64,000 nucleotides of DNA from DASYQD01 sp036005845 (GTDB lineage Bacteria > Acidobacteriota > Thermoanaerobaculia > Multivoradales > JAIOJS01). A model generated the notes under the pieces. That model saw only the letters and a list, made by a program, of their open reading frames with translations, did no database searches and had not been told where the DNA came from. The stretch covers positions 19,509 through 83,508 of the forward strand of contig DASYQD010000029.1 of NCBI GenBank assembly GCA_036005845.1, given 5' to 3'. Shown piece by piece: positions 28,049 to 38,973 of this stretch (position 1 is its first letter; the number at the start of each line of letters is the position of its first letter). A program made the position numbers and the translations under genes.

Positions 28049-31000
28049 CTACCTCCCCGACAGCGCCTGCAGCTGGCGGTCGGCGACGGTGAGCATGGCG
28101 AGGTCGACCGTCTCGGTCGCGCGCATCTCTTCGAGCAGCTTGTCGAGGCGGCGCACCTCCGCTTCGTGCCGCGACTCCCACGCCGCCAGCCCCTCGCGCC
28201 AGTCGGCCTTCTTGCCGGAATCGGCGAGCACCTGCCAGGTGACGGCGACGAAGTGCTGCGAGACGTCGTCGAGCAGCCCCTCGAGCGCCGCCCGCTGCCA
28301 CGGCGTCTCCACCTTCACTCGCGACGCGGCGCTGCGCACCCAGTTGAGGCCCAGCCGCTCGCCGACGCCGAAGTAGACCTTCGCCACCTGCTCCGGCCGC
28401 GCCTCGACCGCCGTCGCCAGCCGCACGACGTCGGTGCCGGCGAGCAGGCCGCGGATCGCCGCCACCCGCCGCGCCAGCTCCTCGGGCACGCCGTGCTGGC
28501 GGTACTCGGCGATGCGCCGCTCCATGTCGCCCTTGGGTCCCGGCGGCAGCAGCGCGTCGAGGTCGGTGGCGAGCCGCCGCAGCGCCGGACGGAAGATCCC
28601 CACCACCTTGGAGACGTCGAGCCCCTGGTCCCAGCGCTGCAGGAACCAGAGCGTGGCGCGCTCGGTGAGCGTGCGCACCTCCGCCAGCAAGCGCAGCTGC
28701 ACCGCGGCCGGCACCACGTTGTCGAGCGCCTCGATCGCCGTCCACGCCGGCCGCAGCTCGAAGGAATCGCGGGTGATGGTGTAAGCGCGCGCGATGTCCT
28801 GCGACGAGCGGCCGGTCTTCTCGATCATGCGGTAGACGAACGACGGCCCGACGCGGTTGATGGTGCTGTTGGTGATGTAGGTGGCGACGATCTCGCGCCG
28901 CAGGCGGTGGCGCTCGATCGAGTCGCGGTAGCCGTCGACCATCGGCTTGGGGAAGTAGCGCAGCAGGTCCTCGCCGAGCAGCGGGTCGTCGGGCACGTCG
29001 GAGGCGAGGAGGTCCTCGTAGAGCGCGATCTTGGCGTAGGCGAGGAGCACGGCGACCTCGGGCCGCATCAGGCCGCGCTTCTGGGCCGCACGCTGGCGGA
29101 TCTCCTCCTCGTCGGGCAGGAACTCGATCTTCCTGTCGAGGCGCCCCGACTTCTCGAAGGCGCGGATCATCTGCGCGTGGCGGTCGAGCAGCTCGGGCGA
29201 CATCGACTCGGTGAGCGAGATCGCCTGCGTCTGCAGATAGTTGTCGCGCAGCACCAGCGCCGCCACCTCGTCGGTCATCTGCAGCATGAGCTCGTCGCGG
29301 CCGGCGCGGTCGAGCTTGCCTTCGGCGATGGCGGCGTCGAGGGCGATCTTGATGTTCACCTCGTGGTCGGAGGTGTCGACGCCGGCCGAGTTGTCGATGG
29401 CGTCGGTGTTGATGCGGCCGCCATGCAGGCCGTACTCGATGCGCGCGCGCTGGGTGAAGCCGAGGTTGGCGCCCTCGCCCACCACCTTGCAGCGCAGCTG
29501 CGGCGCGTCGACGCGGATGGCGTCGTTGGCGCGGTCGCCGACGTCGCCGTTGCGTTCGCGGCTGTGCTTGACGAAGGTGCCGATGCCGCCGAGCCAGAGC
29601 AGGTCGACGTCGGCGAGGAGGATCGCCTGCATCAGCTCGTTGGGGGTGAGCTGCTTCTTGTCGGCCGGCAGCCCGAGCGCGGCCAGCGCCTCGTCGGAGA
29701 GCGTCAGCTGCTTGGCCGAGCGCTCGAAGACGTCGCCGCCCGGCGACAGCGCGCCGCGGTCGTAGTCGGCCCACGAGGAGCGCGGCAGGTCGAAGAGGCG
29801 TTGCCGCTCGGCGAAGCTCTTCGCCGGGTCAGGATTCGGGTCGACGAAGACGTGGCGATGGTCGAAGGCGGCGAGGAGCCGCGTCTCGGGCGACAGCAGC
29901 ATGCCGTTGCCGAAGACGTCGCCCGACATGTCGCCGACGCCGACGCAGGTGAAGGGAGACGTCTGGATGTCGCGTCCCATCTCGCGGAAGTGGCGCTGCA
30001 CCGCCACCCACGCACCCTTCGCGGTGATGCCCATCGTCTTGTGGTCGTAGCCCGCGGAGCCGCCGGAGGCGAAGGCGTCGCCGAGCCAGAAGCCGTAGTC
30101 GGCGGCGATGCCGTTGGCGATGTCGGAGAAGGTGGCGGTGCCCTTGTCGGCGGCGACGACGAGGTAGGTGTCGTCGGGATCGTGGCGCACCACGTCGGCC
30201 GGATGCACCACTTCTCCGCCGCGAATGTTGTCCGTCAAGTCGAGCATGCCGCGCAGCAAGGTCTTGTAGCACTCGATGCCCTCGGCGAGCTGCGCTTCGC
30301 GGCCGCCCGTCGCTGGCGGCTTCTTGACCACGAAGCCGCCCTTGCTGCCCACCGGCACGATGACGGCGTTCTTCACCATCTGCGCCTTGAGCAGGCCGAG
30401 GATCTCGGTGCGGAAGTCCTCGCGGCGGTCGGACCAGCGCAGGCCGCCGCGTGCCACCATGCCGCCGCGCAGGTGCACGCCCTCCATGCGCGGCGAGTAG
30501 ACGAAGATCTCGAAGCGCGGCTTGGGGTCGGGCAGCAGGCGCAGGCTCTTGCTGTCGAGCTTGAACGACATGTAGGGCTTGTGGCCGCCGTCGGCAGCGC
30601 GCTGGAAGAAGTTGGTGCGCAGCGTCTCCTTGATGACCGAGAGGAAGCCGCGCAGGATGCGGTCCTCGTCGAGGCTCGCCACCGCCTCGAGCTTGCCGCG
30701 GATCTCGGCGAGCAGCGCGTCGGCGAGCTCCGCGCGGCCCTCGCCCTGCGCCGGGTCGAAGCGGGTGCAGAAGAGCCGCACCAGCAGCTTCGCCAGCTCG
30801 CGGTGCTGCACCATGGTGTTGGCGATGTAGGTCTGCGAGAAGGTCATGCCGGCCTGCCGCAGGTAGCGGCTGTAGGCACGCAGCATCGCCACCTCGCGCC
30901 AGTGCAGGCCGGCGGCGAGCACCAGCCGGTTGAGCACGCCGTTCTCGTGGTCGTGCCGCCACACCCGCCGCAGCGTCTCCTCGACGAGCGGCTTGGCGGT

Positions 31001-32911
31001 GTCGAAGTCGACCGCCTCGCCGCGCGTGACGAGGGCGAAGTCGTGGATCCAGACCGTGCGCGCGCCCGCTTCGCCCGCCTCGCCGCCGCCGCGCTCGACC
31101 CCGAAGGGCAGCTCCTCCTCCACCCGCACGCCGAGGTTCTCGAGCAGCGGCAGCGCGTCGGTGAGCGCCAGCTGCTTGCCGGCGAGGTAGAGCTTTATGC
31201 GCATGCGCTGGCCTTGTTCATCCGGATTGGGCATGTCGGGCATGCGGTAGAGGCGTGCCGCCAGCTCCTCGCCGCCGTCGAGCAGCGACTCGACGACCGC
31301 CGCGTCGGCGGCGGCCTCGGCGGCGTCGAAGCGGTCGCGGTAGGCGGCGGGGAACGCCTCGCCCCAGTTGCCGAGCAGGCGCAGCCCCTCCTCCTCGCCG
31401 CGCGCGGCGACGAGCTGGTCGCCCAGCTCTTCGCGCCAGGTGCGGGCGGCGGTGGCGAGCTTCGCTTCCACCTGCCGGATGTCCGGCTGCGGCACTTGGC
31501 CCGGGGTCGTCACCAGGATGTACTGCACGCGCGCCAGGGCCGCGTCGCCCACCTGCGTGTAGACGGCGACCACCGGGCCGCCGAGCTCCTGGGCGAGCAC
31601 CTTGCCCAGCTTCTCGCGCAGCTCCGAGCTGTAGCGGTCGCGCGGCACGAAGACGAGCGCCGAGATGAAGCGCTCGAGCTCGTCGCGGCGCACGAAGAGC
31701 GCCACCCGCTGCCGCTGCGAGAGCTGCAGGATCCCCATCGCGATGCGGAAGAGGTCGTCCTCGGAGATCTGGAACAGCTCGTCGCGCGGGTAGCTCTCGA
31801 CGACGTGGGCGAGGCCCTTGTCGTCGTGACTGCCGGGGCTGAAGTTGGCGCGCTCGACGGTGCGGCGCAGCTTGCGGCGCAGCAGCGGGATGCTCGCCGC
31901 GCTGCTGCCGTAGACGGTGGTGGTGAAGATGCCGGAGAAGCGGTCCTCGGCGACGACGTTGCCCTGCGCATCGAAGCGGCGGACGCCGATCGAGTCGATG
32001 TGGACCGGGCGGTGCACCTCGGCCTTGGTGCTCGCCTTGTTGACGATCAAGAGCTCACTCGGGCGGAGCCAGCTGTCGAGATAGTCGGGGAGCCGCGCGC
32101 CCTGGCGCTCCTCCGACGCCACGACGTCGCGGTGGATGCCGAGGCCGGGGCCGTCGGGGATGCGCAGCGGGCTGCCGTCCTCGGCGCGGCCGAGGCGGTA
32201 GCGCCGGTAGCCGAGGAAGGTGAAGTGGCCGTCGACCAGCCAGCGCAGGAACTCCGCCGCCTCCTCGACCTCGTCGGGCGGCAGCGGCGGCGGGTTGCGG
32301 CGCAGCTCGGCCTCGACCTCTAGCGCCTTCTTGACCATCGGCTGCCAGTCCTCGACGACGACGCGCACCTTGGCGAGCACGTCGAGGAGCCGCGCCGCGA
32401 GCGCGGCCATGCCTGCCTCGCCGCCCGTCTCGCGGTCGACCTCGAAGTGCATCCACGACTCGCCGGCGCCCTGGCCGCGCGGCACCAGGCGCTCGAGCGC
32501 GCCGCCGCTGTCGCGCTCGACGCCGAGCACGGGATGGAGCACGGCGTGGATGGCGCGCCCCTGCCGCTGCAGCTCGCTCTGCGTCGAGTCGAGGAGGAAC
32601 GGCATGTCGTCGTTGACGACGGCGATGGCGGTGTGCGGCGAGGACCACCCGTCGCGCTCGCGCGTCGGGTTGTAGACGCGGATGTTGACCTTGCCCGGCT
32701 GGCGCTGCTGGCCGAGCTTCCAGAGCGAGACGATGGGACCGACGACGGCGTCGACGCCGGCTTCGATCAAGTCCTCGGCCGGGGTGTTCGCGTAGCTGCG
32801 CCGCAGCAAGTCGGCGGCACCCGCGGCTTCGCCCGCCGGCAGGCGCTTGGCCAGCTCGGCGGCGAGCCCTCCGAGGGCGTCTTCGTTGGCGGCGGTGGCG
32901 GTCGGCTGCAT
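28049..32911 (-). CDS. gdhB: NAD-specific glutamate dehydrogenase, large (GDH2) type
   Basis: 1620-residue enzyme that oxidatively deaminates glutamate to 2-oxoglutarate. The N-terminal ~700 residues are the regulatory ACT-like part; the catalytic core contains GGLRWSDRREDFRTEILGL and VPVGSKGGFVVKKPP (Lys near residue 857), followed by the Rossmann part with GVGDMSGDVFGNGMLLS. Length agrees with the ~180-kDa family. An AGGGGG site lies about 8 bases upstream of the ATG. A TAGTTT hexamer at 32948-32953 may be its -10 box. It is divergent from the BMP transporter operon. Confidence 0.95.
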   Translation of the reverse strand: MQPTATAANEDALGGLAAELAKRLPAGEAAGAADLLRRSYANTPAEDLIEAGVDAVVGPIVSLWKLGQQRQPGKVNIRVYNPTRERDGWSSPHTAIAVVNDDMPFLLDSTQSELQRQGRAIHAVLHPVLGVERDSGGALERLVPRGQGAGESWMHFEVDRETGGEAGMAALAARLLDVLAKVRVVVEDWQPMVKKALEVEAELRRNPPPLPPDEVEEAAEFLRWLVDGHFTFLGYRRYRLGRAEDGSPLRIPDGPGLGIHRDVVASEERQGARLPDYLDSWLRPSELLIVNKASTKAEVHRPVHIDSIGVRRFDAQGNVVAEDRFSGIFTTTVYGSSAASIPLLRRKLRRTVERANFSPGSHDDKGLAHVVESYPRDELFQISEDDLFRIAMGILQLSQRQRVALFVRRDELERFISALVFVPRDRYSSELREKLGKVLAQELGGPVVAVYTQVGDAALARVQYILVTTPGQVPQPDIRQVEAKLATAARTWREELGDQLVAARGEEEGLRLLGNWGEAFPAAYRDRFDAAEAAADAAVVESLLDGGEELAARLYRMPDMPNPDEQGQRMRIKLYLAGKQLALTDALPLLENLGVRVEEELPFGVERGGGEAGEAGARTVWIHDFALVTRGEAVDFDTAKPLVEETLRRVWRHDHENGVLNRLVLAAGLHWREVAMLRAYSRYLRQAGMTFSQTYIANTMVQHRELAKLLVRLFCTRFDPAQGEGRAELADALLAEIRGKLEAVASLDEDRILRGFLSVIKETLRTNFFQRAADGGHKPYMSFKLDSKSLRLLPDPKPRFEIFVYSPRMEGVHLRGGMVARGGLRWSDRREDFRTEILGLLKAQMVKNAVIVPVGSKGGFVVKKPPATGGREAQLAEGIECYKTLLRGMLDLTDNIRGGEVVHPADVVRHDPDDTYLVVAADKGTATFSDIANGIAADYGFWLGDAFASGGSAGYDHKTMGITAKGAWVAVQRHFREMGRDIQTSPFTCVGVGDMSGDVFGNGMLLSPETRLLAAFDHRHVFVDPNPDPAKSFAERQRLFDLPRSSWADYDRGALSPGGDVFERSAKQLTLSDEALAALGLPADKKQLTPNELMQAILLADVDLLWLGGIGTFVKHSRERNGDVGDRANDAIRVDAPQLRCKVVGEGANLGFTQRARIEYGLHGGRINTDAIDNSAGVDTSDHEVNIKIALDAAIAEGKLDRAGRDELMLQMTDEVAALVLRDNYLQTQAISLTESMSPELLDRHAQMIRAFEKSGRLDRKIEFLPDEEEIRQRAAQKRGLMRPEVAVLLAYAKIALYEDLLASDVPDDPLLGEDLLRYFPKPMVDGYRDSIERHRLRREIVATYITNSTINRVGPSFVYRMIEKTGRSSQDIARAYTITRDSFELRPAWTAIEALDNVVPAAVQLRLLAEVRTLTERATLWFLQRWDQGLDVSKVVGIFRPALRRLATDLDALLPPGPKGDMERRIAEYRQHGVPEELARRVAAIRGLLAGTDVVRLATAVEARPEQVAKVYFGVGERLGLNWVRSAASRVKVETPWQRAALEGLLDDVSQHFVAVTWQVLADSGKKADWREGLAAWESRHEAEVRRLDKLLEEMRATETVDLAMLTVADRQLQALSGR

Positions 32912-32947
32912 GGACGCGTCCCCCTGATGCTGCGGCAGCGCGCTTGA

Positions 32948-32953
32948 AAACTA
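32948..32953 (-). promoter_or_regulatory. Candidate -10 box for gdhB
   Basis: TAGTTT on the minus strand, about 37 bases upstream of the ATG at 32911. Weak match, listed because it lies in the only divergent intergenic space of this operon pair (32912-33035). Confidence 0.25.
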
Positions 32954-33013
32954 GGCGGGCTTGGGCGCAGCGTGGGCGCTGCGCTGGCTAGCCTATCGGA
33001 ATGCGGAATCCAC

Positions 33014-33019
33014 TAGACT
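33014..33019 (+). promoter_or_regulatory. Candidate -10 box for the BMP transporter operon
   Basis: TAGACT 16 bases before the ATG at 33036; predicted transcription start about 10 bases upstream of the ATG, with no obvious ribosome site between. Same hexamer as mutY. Confidence 0.35.
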
Positions 33020-33035
33020 CAGGGGCGCCGGACTC

Positions 33036-34094
33036 ATGAGGACTTCCCCGGCCACCGCGACGCCTGCTCGCTGCTGCTCGCGACCGCTCGCGGGCCTCGT
33101 CGGCGTTCTTCTCGCGGCGAGCTTCGCGCTCTCGTCGGCCGGCTGCGTCGACCTGGCGCAAGCGGCCGGCGACCCCGGCAAGCCGCACGTCGGCATCGTC
33201 TTCGACAGCGGCGGCAAGGACGACCGTTCGTTCAACGCGGCGGCGTTCCGCGGCGTCACCCGTGCCGCGAAGGACTTCCCGATCGTGCTGCGCGACGCCG
33301 AGCCGGGCGACCCGGCGTCGCTCGAGCCGGCGATGCGGGCGTTTGCCGAGGTGCACTACGACCTCGTCATCGGCATCGGCTTCGCGCAGACGCCGATCGT
33401 CGAGTCGGTGGCGAAGGACTACCCGAACGTGCGCTTCGCCATCGTCGACGGCGTCTCGCAGCTCCCCAACGTCGCCTCGCTCATCTTCAAGGAGCACGAG
33501 GGGAGCTACCTCGTCGGCATGATCGCGGCGCGCAAGTCGCAGACCGGCATCCTCGGCTTCGTCGGTGGCATGGACGTGCCGCTCATCCACAAGTTCGAGA
33601 CCGGGTACGAAGAGGGGGCGCGTGCCGCCAACCCCAAGGTCAAGGTGATCCAGAACTACGTCGGCGTCACCGAGTCGGCGTGGAACAACCCCGGCAAGGG
33701 CAAGGAGCTGGCGCTGGCGCAGTACGGCAAGGGTGCGGACGTCGTCTTCGCCGCCGCCGGCAACTCGGGCCTCGGCGTCTTCGACGCCGCCGAGCAGTCG
33801 GACAAGTTCGTCATCGGCGTCGACTCCAACCAGAACTGGGTGAAGCCCGGGCACGTGCTCACCAGCATGGTGAAAAGGGTCGACAATGCCGTCTACCAGA
33901 TCATCGGCGACCTCGTGGCGGGCAAGTTCCAGGGCGGCATCCACGTCTACGGCCTCGAGGACGGCGGCATCGGCTACGCCATGGACCAGTACAACGCGAA
34001 GCTGGTGCCGCCACAGGTGCTCGCCGAAGTCGAGGCGGCGAAGCAGCGCATCATCCGCGGCGAGATCAAGGTGACGGACGCGATGGCGCAGTAG
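33036..34094 (+). CDS. bmpA: BMP-family ABC transporter substrate-binding lipoprotein
   Basis: 352 residues. Lipobox LSSAGC after a hydrophobic stretch, then the Med/BMP fold: KPHVGIVFDSGGKDDRSFNA, IGIGFAQTPIVESVAKDYPN, DVVFAAAGNSGLGVFDAA, VIGVDSNQNWVKPG and TSMVKRVDNAVYQI. BMP/PnrA proteins bind purine nucleosides for ABC import. It begins an operon with the ATPase and two permeases immediately downstream. Confidence 0.92.
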   Translation: MRTSPATATPARCCSRPLAGLVGVLLAASFALSSAGCVDLAQAAGDPGKPHVGIVFDSGGKDDRSFNAAAFRGVTRAAKDFPIVLRDAEPGDPASLEPAMRAFAEVHYDLVIGIGFAQTPIVESVAKDYPNVRFAIVDGVSQLPNVASLIFKEHEGSYLVGMIAARKSQTGILGFVGGMDVPLIHKFETGYEEGARAANPKVKVIQNYVGVTESAWNNPGKGKELALAQYGKGADVVFAAAGNSGLGVFDAAEQSDKFVIGVDSNQNWVKPGHVLTSMVKRVDNAVYQIIGDLVAGKFQGGIHVYGLEDGGIGYAMDQYNAKLVPPQVLAEVEAAKQRIIRGEIKVTDAMAQ

Positions 34095-34103
34095 CGGCCG
34101 CCC

Positions 34104-35621
34104 ATGCTCGAGCTGCGCAACATCACCAAGCGCTTCGGCAACGTGCTCGCCAACGACAGCGTGTCGGTGCGAGTCGAGCCCGGCACCATCCACGCCATCG
34201 TCGGCGAGAACGGCGCCGGCAAGTCGACGGCGATGAAGATCGCCTACGGCTTCTACACCGCCGACTCCGGGGAGATCCTCGTCGCCGGGCAGCCGCGGCA
34301 GATCGACTCGCCGCACGACGCCATCGCGCTCGGCATCGGCATGGTGCACCAGCACTTCATGCTCGTCGAGCCGATGACGGTGGCCGAGAACGTCGTGCTC
34401 GGCATCGAGCCGGGCTCGCCCTGGAAGCTCGACATGCCCGGCGCGGTGGCGAAGATCCGCGCGCTGTCGCAGCAGCTCGGCATGGCGATCGATCCGACGG
34501 CGAAGATCGAGACCCTCGCCGTCGGCCAGCAACAGCGCGTCGAGCTGCTCAAGGCGCTCTATCGCGAGGCGAAGCTGCTCATCCTCGACGAGCCCACCGC
34601 CGTGCTGAGCCCGCAAGCGGTGGGCGAGCTCTTCACCATCCTGCGGCAGATGCGCGAGCAGGGGAAGACGGTGGTCATCGTCACCCACAAGCTCTCCGAG
34701 GTGCTCGCCATCTCCGACGAGGTGACGGTGATGCGCGACGGCAAGGTAGTGGGCAACCGCAAGACCGCCGAGACCTCGGCCGCCGAGCTGGCGCGGCTGA
34801 TGGTGGGGCGGGACGTGCTGCTGCGCGTGGAGAAGCCGCCGGCGAAGCCGATCGGCGCGGTGCTCGCCGTGAGCGGCTTGACGCTCGTCGACGAGGACGG
34901 CCACCGCCGGCTCGACGACGTCTCCTTCGACGTGCGCGCCGGCGAGATCGTCGGCGTCGCCGGCATCGAGGGCAACGGCCAGACCGAGCTGATCGAAGCG
35001 CTCGCCGGCCTCGTCGACGCGGGCGAGGTGACCGGCAGCGTCCGCCTGCTCGACCAGGAAGTGGGCAGCCTCGACGCGCGGGCCCGCCGCCACCGCGGCA
35101 TCGCCCACGTGCCCGAGGATCGCCACCGCCGCGGCCTGCTGCTCGACTTCGACCTCGCCGAGAACTGCATCCTGGGCGCCGCCGACCGGCCGCCGGTAGC
35201 CGTCGGGCCGGCGCGGGCGTGGCTGAGCCGGCCGGCTATCCACGGCCGCTGCACCCGCATCCTCAACGAGCACGACGTGCGGCCGCCCGACCGCACGCTG
35301 CCGGCGCGCTCCCTCTCCGGCGGCAACCAGCAGAAGCTGGTGATGGGGCGCGAGCTCACCGACGGGCCGAAACTCTTGTTGGTGGCACAGCCGACGCGCG
35401 GCGTCGACATCGGCGGCATCGAGTTCATCCACCGGCGCCTCGTCGAGATGCGCGACAAGGGATGCGCCATCCTGCTGGTGTCGTCGGAGCTCGAAGAGGT
35501 GACGGCGCTCGCCGACCGGCTGCTGGTGATTCGCGACGGCAAGATCGTGGGCGAGGTCGACCCGGCGCAGACAAGCAACGAGCAGATCGGCTTGATGATG
35601 ACCGGAGGCGCCGCCGCGTGA
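34104..35621 (+). CDS. nupO: Nucleoside-type ABC transporter ATPase (two-domain)
   Basis: 505 residues, two ABC cassettes as in YufO/NupO. First cassette: VGENGAGKSTAMKIAYGFYT, VGQQQRVELLKALYREAKLL and LILDEPTAVLSP. Second cassette: GIEGNGQTELIEALAG, SLSGGNQQKLVMGREL and a degenerate Walker B. It sits 9 bases behind the binding-protein gene and overlaps the first permease by 4 bases (GTGA). Confidence 0.92.
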   Translation: MLELRNITKRFGNVLANDSVSVRVEPGTIHAIVGENGAGKSTAMKIAYGFYTADSGEILVAGQPRQIDSPHDAIALGIGMVHQHFMLVEPMTVAENVVLGIEPGSPWKLDMPGAVAKIRALSQQLGMAIDPTAKIETLAVGQQQRVELLKALYREAKLLILDEPTAVLSPQAVGELFTILRQMREQGKTVVIVTHKLSEVLAISDEVTVMRDGKVVGNRKTAETSAAELARLMVGRDVLLRVEKPPAKPIGAVLAVSGLTLVDEDGHRRLDDVSFDVRAGEIVGVAGIEGNGQTELIEALAGLVDAGEVTGSVRLLDQEVGSLDARARRHRGIAHVPEDRHRRGLLLDFDLAENCILGAADRPPVAVGPARAWLSRPAIHGRCTRILNEHDVRPPDRTLPARSLSGGNQQKLVMGRELTDGPKLLLVAQPTRGVDIGGIEFIHRRLVEMRDKGCAILLVSSELEEVTALADRLLVIRDGKIVGEVDPAQTSNEQIGLMMTGGAAA

Positions 35622-36678
35622 ACTTGAAGAAATCGCTACGCGAGCTGACGTTCCCGCTCGCCGCGGTGGCGGCGGCGTTCGTCGTCGGCGGGCTGCTCGT
35701 GCTGGCGGTGGGCGATCACCCGCTGCTCACCTACGAGCTGCTGATCGGCAGCGCGCTCACCTGGCCCGACGGCATCGGCTACACGATCTTCTACGCCACG
35801 CCGCTCATCTTCACCGGCCTCGCCGTGGCGGTGGCCTTCCGCTGCGGCCTGCTCAACATCGGTGCCGAGGGGCAGCTCACGATCGCCGCCTTCGCCACCG
35901 CCTGGGTGGGCATCGAGCTGGCGCACCTGCCCGCCGTGCTGCTGCTGCCGCTCTGCTTCGCAACCGCCATCGTCGCCGGCGGCGCCTGGGGCGCCATCCC
36001 CGGCGTGCTCAAGGCGCGCTTCGGGGCGCACGAGGTGATCACCACGATCATGCTCAACTTCGTGGCGGTGGCGCTGGCGAGCTACGTCACGCAGTACCAC
36101 TACAAGCCGGTGGGCGATCCGATCCTCGAGACGGTGCCCATCGGCGCCGGCGGCCACATCCCGCGCCTCGGCACCTTCGTGCCTGGCTTCCCCGAGCGCA
36201 TCCCGGCGAGCATCGCGTTCCTCGTCGCGCTCGTCGTCTGCGTGCTCGTCTACCTCTTCCTCTGGCGCACGCGCTGGGGCTTCGAGATCCGCGCCACCGG
36301 CGCCAGCCCGCCGGCGGCGCAGTACGGCGGCATCAAGATCGGCCGGCAGGTGGTGCTGGCGATGGCGATCTCGGGCGCGCTCGCCGGCATGGTGGCGATC
36401 AACGAAGTGCTCGGCTACCGCTACCGCTACTACGACAGCTTCTCGGCCGGCTACGGCTTCACCGGCATCGCGGTGGCGCTGCTCGGGCGCAACCATCCGC
36501 TGGGCGTCGTGATCGCGTCGCTGCTCTTCGGCGCGCTGCTGCGCGGCGGGCTCTTCGTCGACATCTTCACCCAGCACGTGTCGAAGGACCTGGTGATGGT
36601 GCTGCAGGGGCTCATCATCTTGTTCGTCGCCGCCGAGGCGCTCTTCCGCGACCGCTTCGCGGCGCGCAGGGCGAAAGC

Positions 36679-36682
<4 letters not shown>
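35618..36682 (+). CDS. nupP: Nucleoside-type ABC transporter permease 1
   Basis: 354 residues with about ten membrane helices of the YufP/BPD-2 type: ATPLIFTGLAVAVAFRCGLLN then NIGAEGQLTIAAF, WGAIPGVLKARFGAHEVITT, LRGGLFVDIF. The GTG start overlaps the ATPase gene by 4 bases and the next permease starts inside its stop, so the four genes form one operon. Confidence 0.9.
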
Positions 36683-37548
<866 letters not shown>

Positions 37549-37609
37549 ACGCCGCGGCTGGTCGCGGCGGGCCCGCGCGGCGAGGTGGCGGCCTCCACCG
37601 GGTTCGGGC

Positions 37610-37615
37610 TACGAT
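37610..37615 (+). promoter_or_regulatory. Candidate -10 box for the dehydrogenase gene
   Basis: TACGAT, about 72 bases before the ATG at 37688. A GAGGAG ribosome site occurs in the leader (AGAGGAGCGTTC then ATG). Confidence 0.3.
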
Positions 37616-37687
37616 GCGGCCTCGCCGGGCGCCTGCCGCGGCATCCGATTCCATCCCCTAAGAGCAGCACTCCGCAGAGGAGCGTTC

Positions 37688-38794
37688 ATGGAAGAGCTGA
37701 TCTTTCGCGAGATCGCGGACGAGTACGGCCCCGAGAAGGTGGTCTACGTCTACGAGCCGCGCTGCGGCCTGCGCGGCATCGTCGTCATCGACAACACCGC
37801 CGCCGGTCCCGCCATCGGCGGCATCCGCATGGCGGCCGACATCACCACCTCGGAGGTTTTCCGCCTCGCCCGCGCGATGACGTGGAAGAACGCGCTGGCG
37901 GGCCTGCCGCACGGCGGCGGCAAGTCGGGCATCCTCGCCGACCCGAGCGTACCCAACAAAGAGGCGCTCATCCGCCAGTTCGCGCGCGGCATCGAGGCGC
38001 TCGTCGGCTACATCCCCGGCCCCGACATCGGCACCGACGAAGTGGCCATGGCCTGGGTGCGCGACGAGATCGGCCGCTCGGTCGGGCTGTCGAAAGTGCT
38101 CGGCGGTATCCCGCTCGACCAAGTCGGCGCCACGGGATTCGGCCTGGCAGTTTGCGCCGAAGTCGCGCAGGACTTTTGCGGCTTGCGGCTCGATGGCGCG
38201 AGAGTCGTCGTCCAGGGCTACGGCAACGTCGGCAGCCACACCGCGCGCTACCTCGTCGAGCGCGGCGCCGTGCTCGTGGGGGCGTCAGACATCGACGGCA
38301 CCGTCTTCGACCCCGACGGCCTCGACGTCGAGGAGCTCTGGGTCGTCAAGCAAGAGACCCACCGCGTCACCGACTACCCGCGCGGCCAGAAACTGCCGCG
38401 CGAGGCGTTCGTCGACGTGCCGTGCGACATCCTCGTGCCTGCGGCGCGACCGGATGCGTTGGACGAGAACAACGTGCGGCGGTTGACCTGCAAGATGGTG
38501 CTACAGGGAGCGAACATCGCGGTGACGCCGGCGGCCGACCGCGTGCTGCACGAGCGCGGCATCCTATCGGTGCCGGATTTCGTGGCCAACGCCGGCGGGG
38601 TCATCTGCGCCTCAGTCGAGTACCACGGCGGAACGCAGCGCCGCGCCTTCGAAGCCATCGACGAGAAGATCCGCGAGAACACCCGCGCGGTGCTCGAACG
38701 CGCGCGGGCGAGGCAGCGGCGACCAGCCGAGGCGGCGCTGGAGCTCGCCAAGCAGCGCGTGGGCGAAGCGATGGCCTACCGACGCGCGGGCTGA
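37688..38794 (+). CDS. Glu/Leu/Phe/Val family amino acid dehydrogenase
   Basis: 368 residues. Catalytic and binding motifs: NALAGLPHGGGKSGI (catalytic Lys), GPDIGTDEVAMAWV (Asp), the dinucleotide fold VVVQGYGNVGSHTARYL and VLQGANIAVTPAADRVL. The N-terminus is short, resembling the small ELFV dehydrogenases (Glu, Leu or Phe) rather than hexameric GDH. NAD- or NADP-dependent deamination of an amino acid; the actual substrate cannot be decided. It is unrelated in family to the large NAD-GDH at 28049-32911. Last ~19 bases overlap the end of the small ORF on the other strand. Confidence 0.9.
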   Translation: MEELIFREIADEYGPEKVVYVYEPRCGLRGIVVIDNTAAGPAIGGIRMAADITTSEVFRLARAMTWKNALAGLPHGGGKSGILADPSVPNKEALIRQFARGIEALVGYIPGPDIGTDEVAMAWVRDEIGRSVGLSKVLGGIPLDQVGATGFGLAVCAEVAQDFCGLRLDGARVVVQGYGNVGSHTARYLVERGAVLVGASDIDGTVFDPDGLDVEELWVVKQETHRVTDYPRGQKLPREAFVDVPCDILVPAARPDALDENNVRRLTCKMVLQGANIAVTPAADRVLHERGILSVPDFVANAGGVICASVEYHGGTQRRAFEAIDEKIRENTRAVLERARARQRRPAEAALELAKQRVGEAMAYRRAG

Positions 38795-38973
38795 TCCGCG
38801 ACTAAACAAGCGCGGATCTCGTCCAATAGCTTCCAGCCATCGACCCAATCGCCGCGTCGGGCCTGCTCCAAGGACTCGAGGAGAAACACCTTCTCCTCCC
38901 CCGTCACCTCGAACTCGCCTCTCTCCAAGCGGCCGCCGCCTCCGCCTGGCTCATTACTGGTTACCCCATGCAT
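38776..38973 (-). CDS. Small antitoxin-like protein (hypothetical)
   Basis: 65 residues: a Gly/Glu-rich N-terminus and then EKVFLLESLEQARRGDWVDGWKLLDEIRA, an arrangement resembling ParD-like/addiction-module small proteins (Gly-Asp/Glu-x-Val-Asp-Gly followed by a helix with LDEIR). Base composition is intermediate. It starts 20 bases inside the 3' end of the DUF4238-like gene, so both may be co-transcribed. No adjacent ParE or RelE toxin is visible, so a toxin-antitoxin role is only a suggestion. Confidence 0.4.
   Translation of the reverse strand: MHGVTSNEPGGGGGRLERGEFEVTGEEKVFLLESLEQARRGDWVDGWKLLDEIRACLVADQPARR

Noticed and set aside
28166..32323. Very long open frame (about 1385 codons) on the plus strand
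   Set aside because: It is antisense to the NAD-glutamate dehydrogenase gene; in high-GC DNA such long antisense frames arise by codon bias. The peptide has no recognisable domain and the minus-strand gene is convincing.
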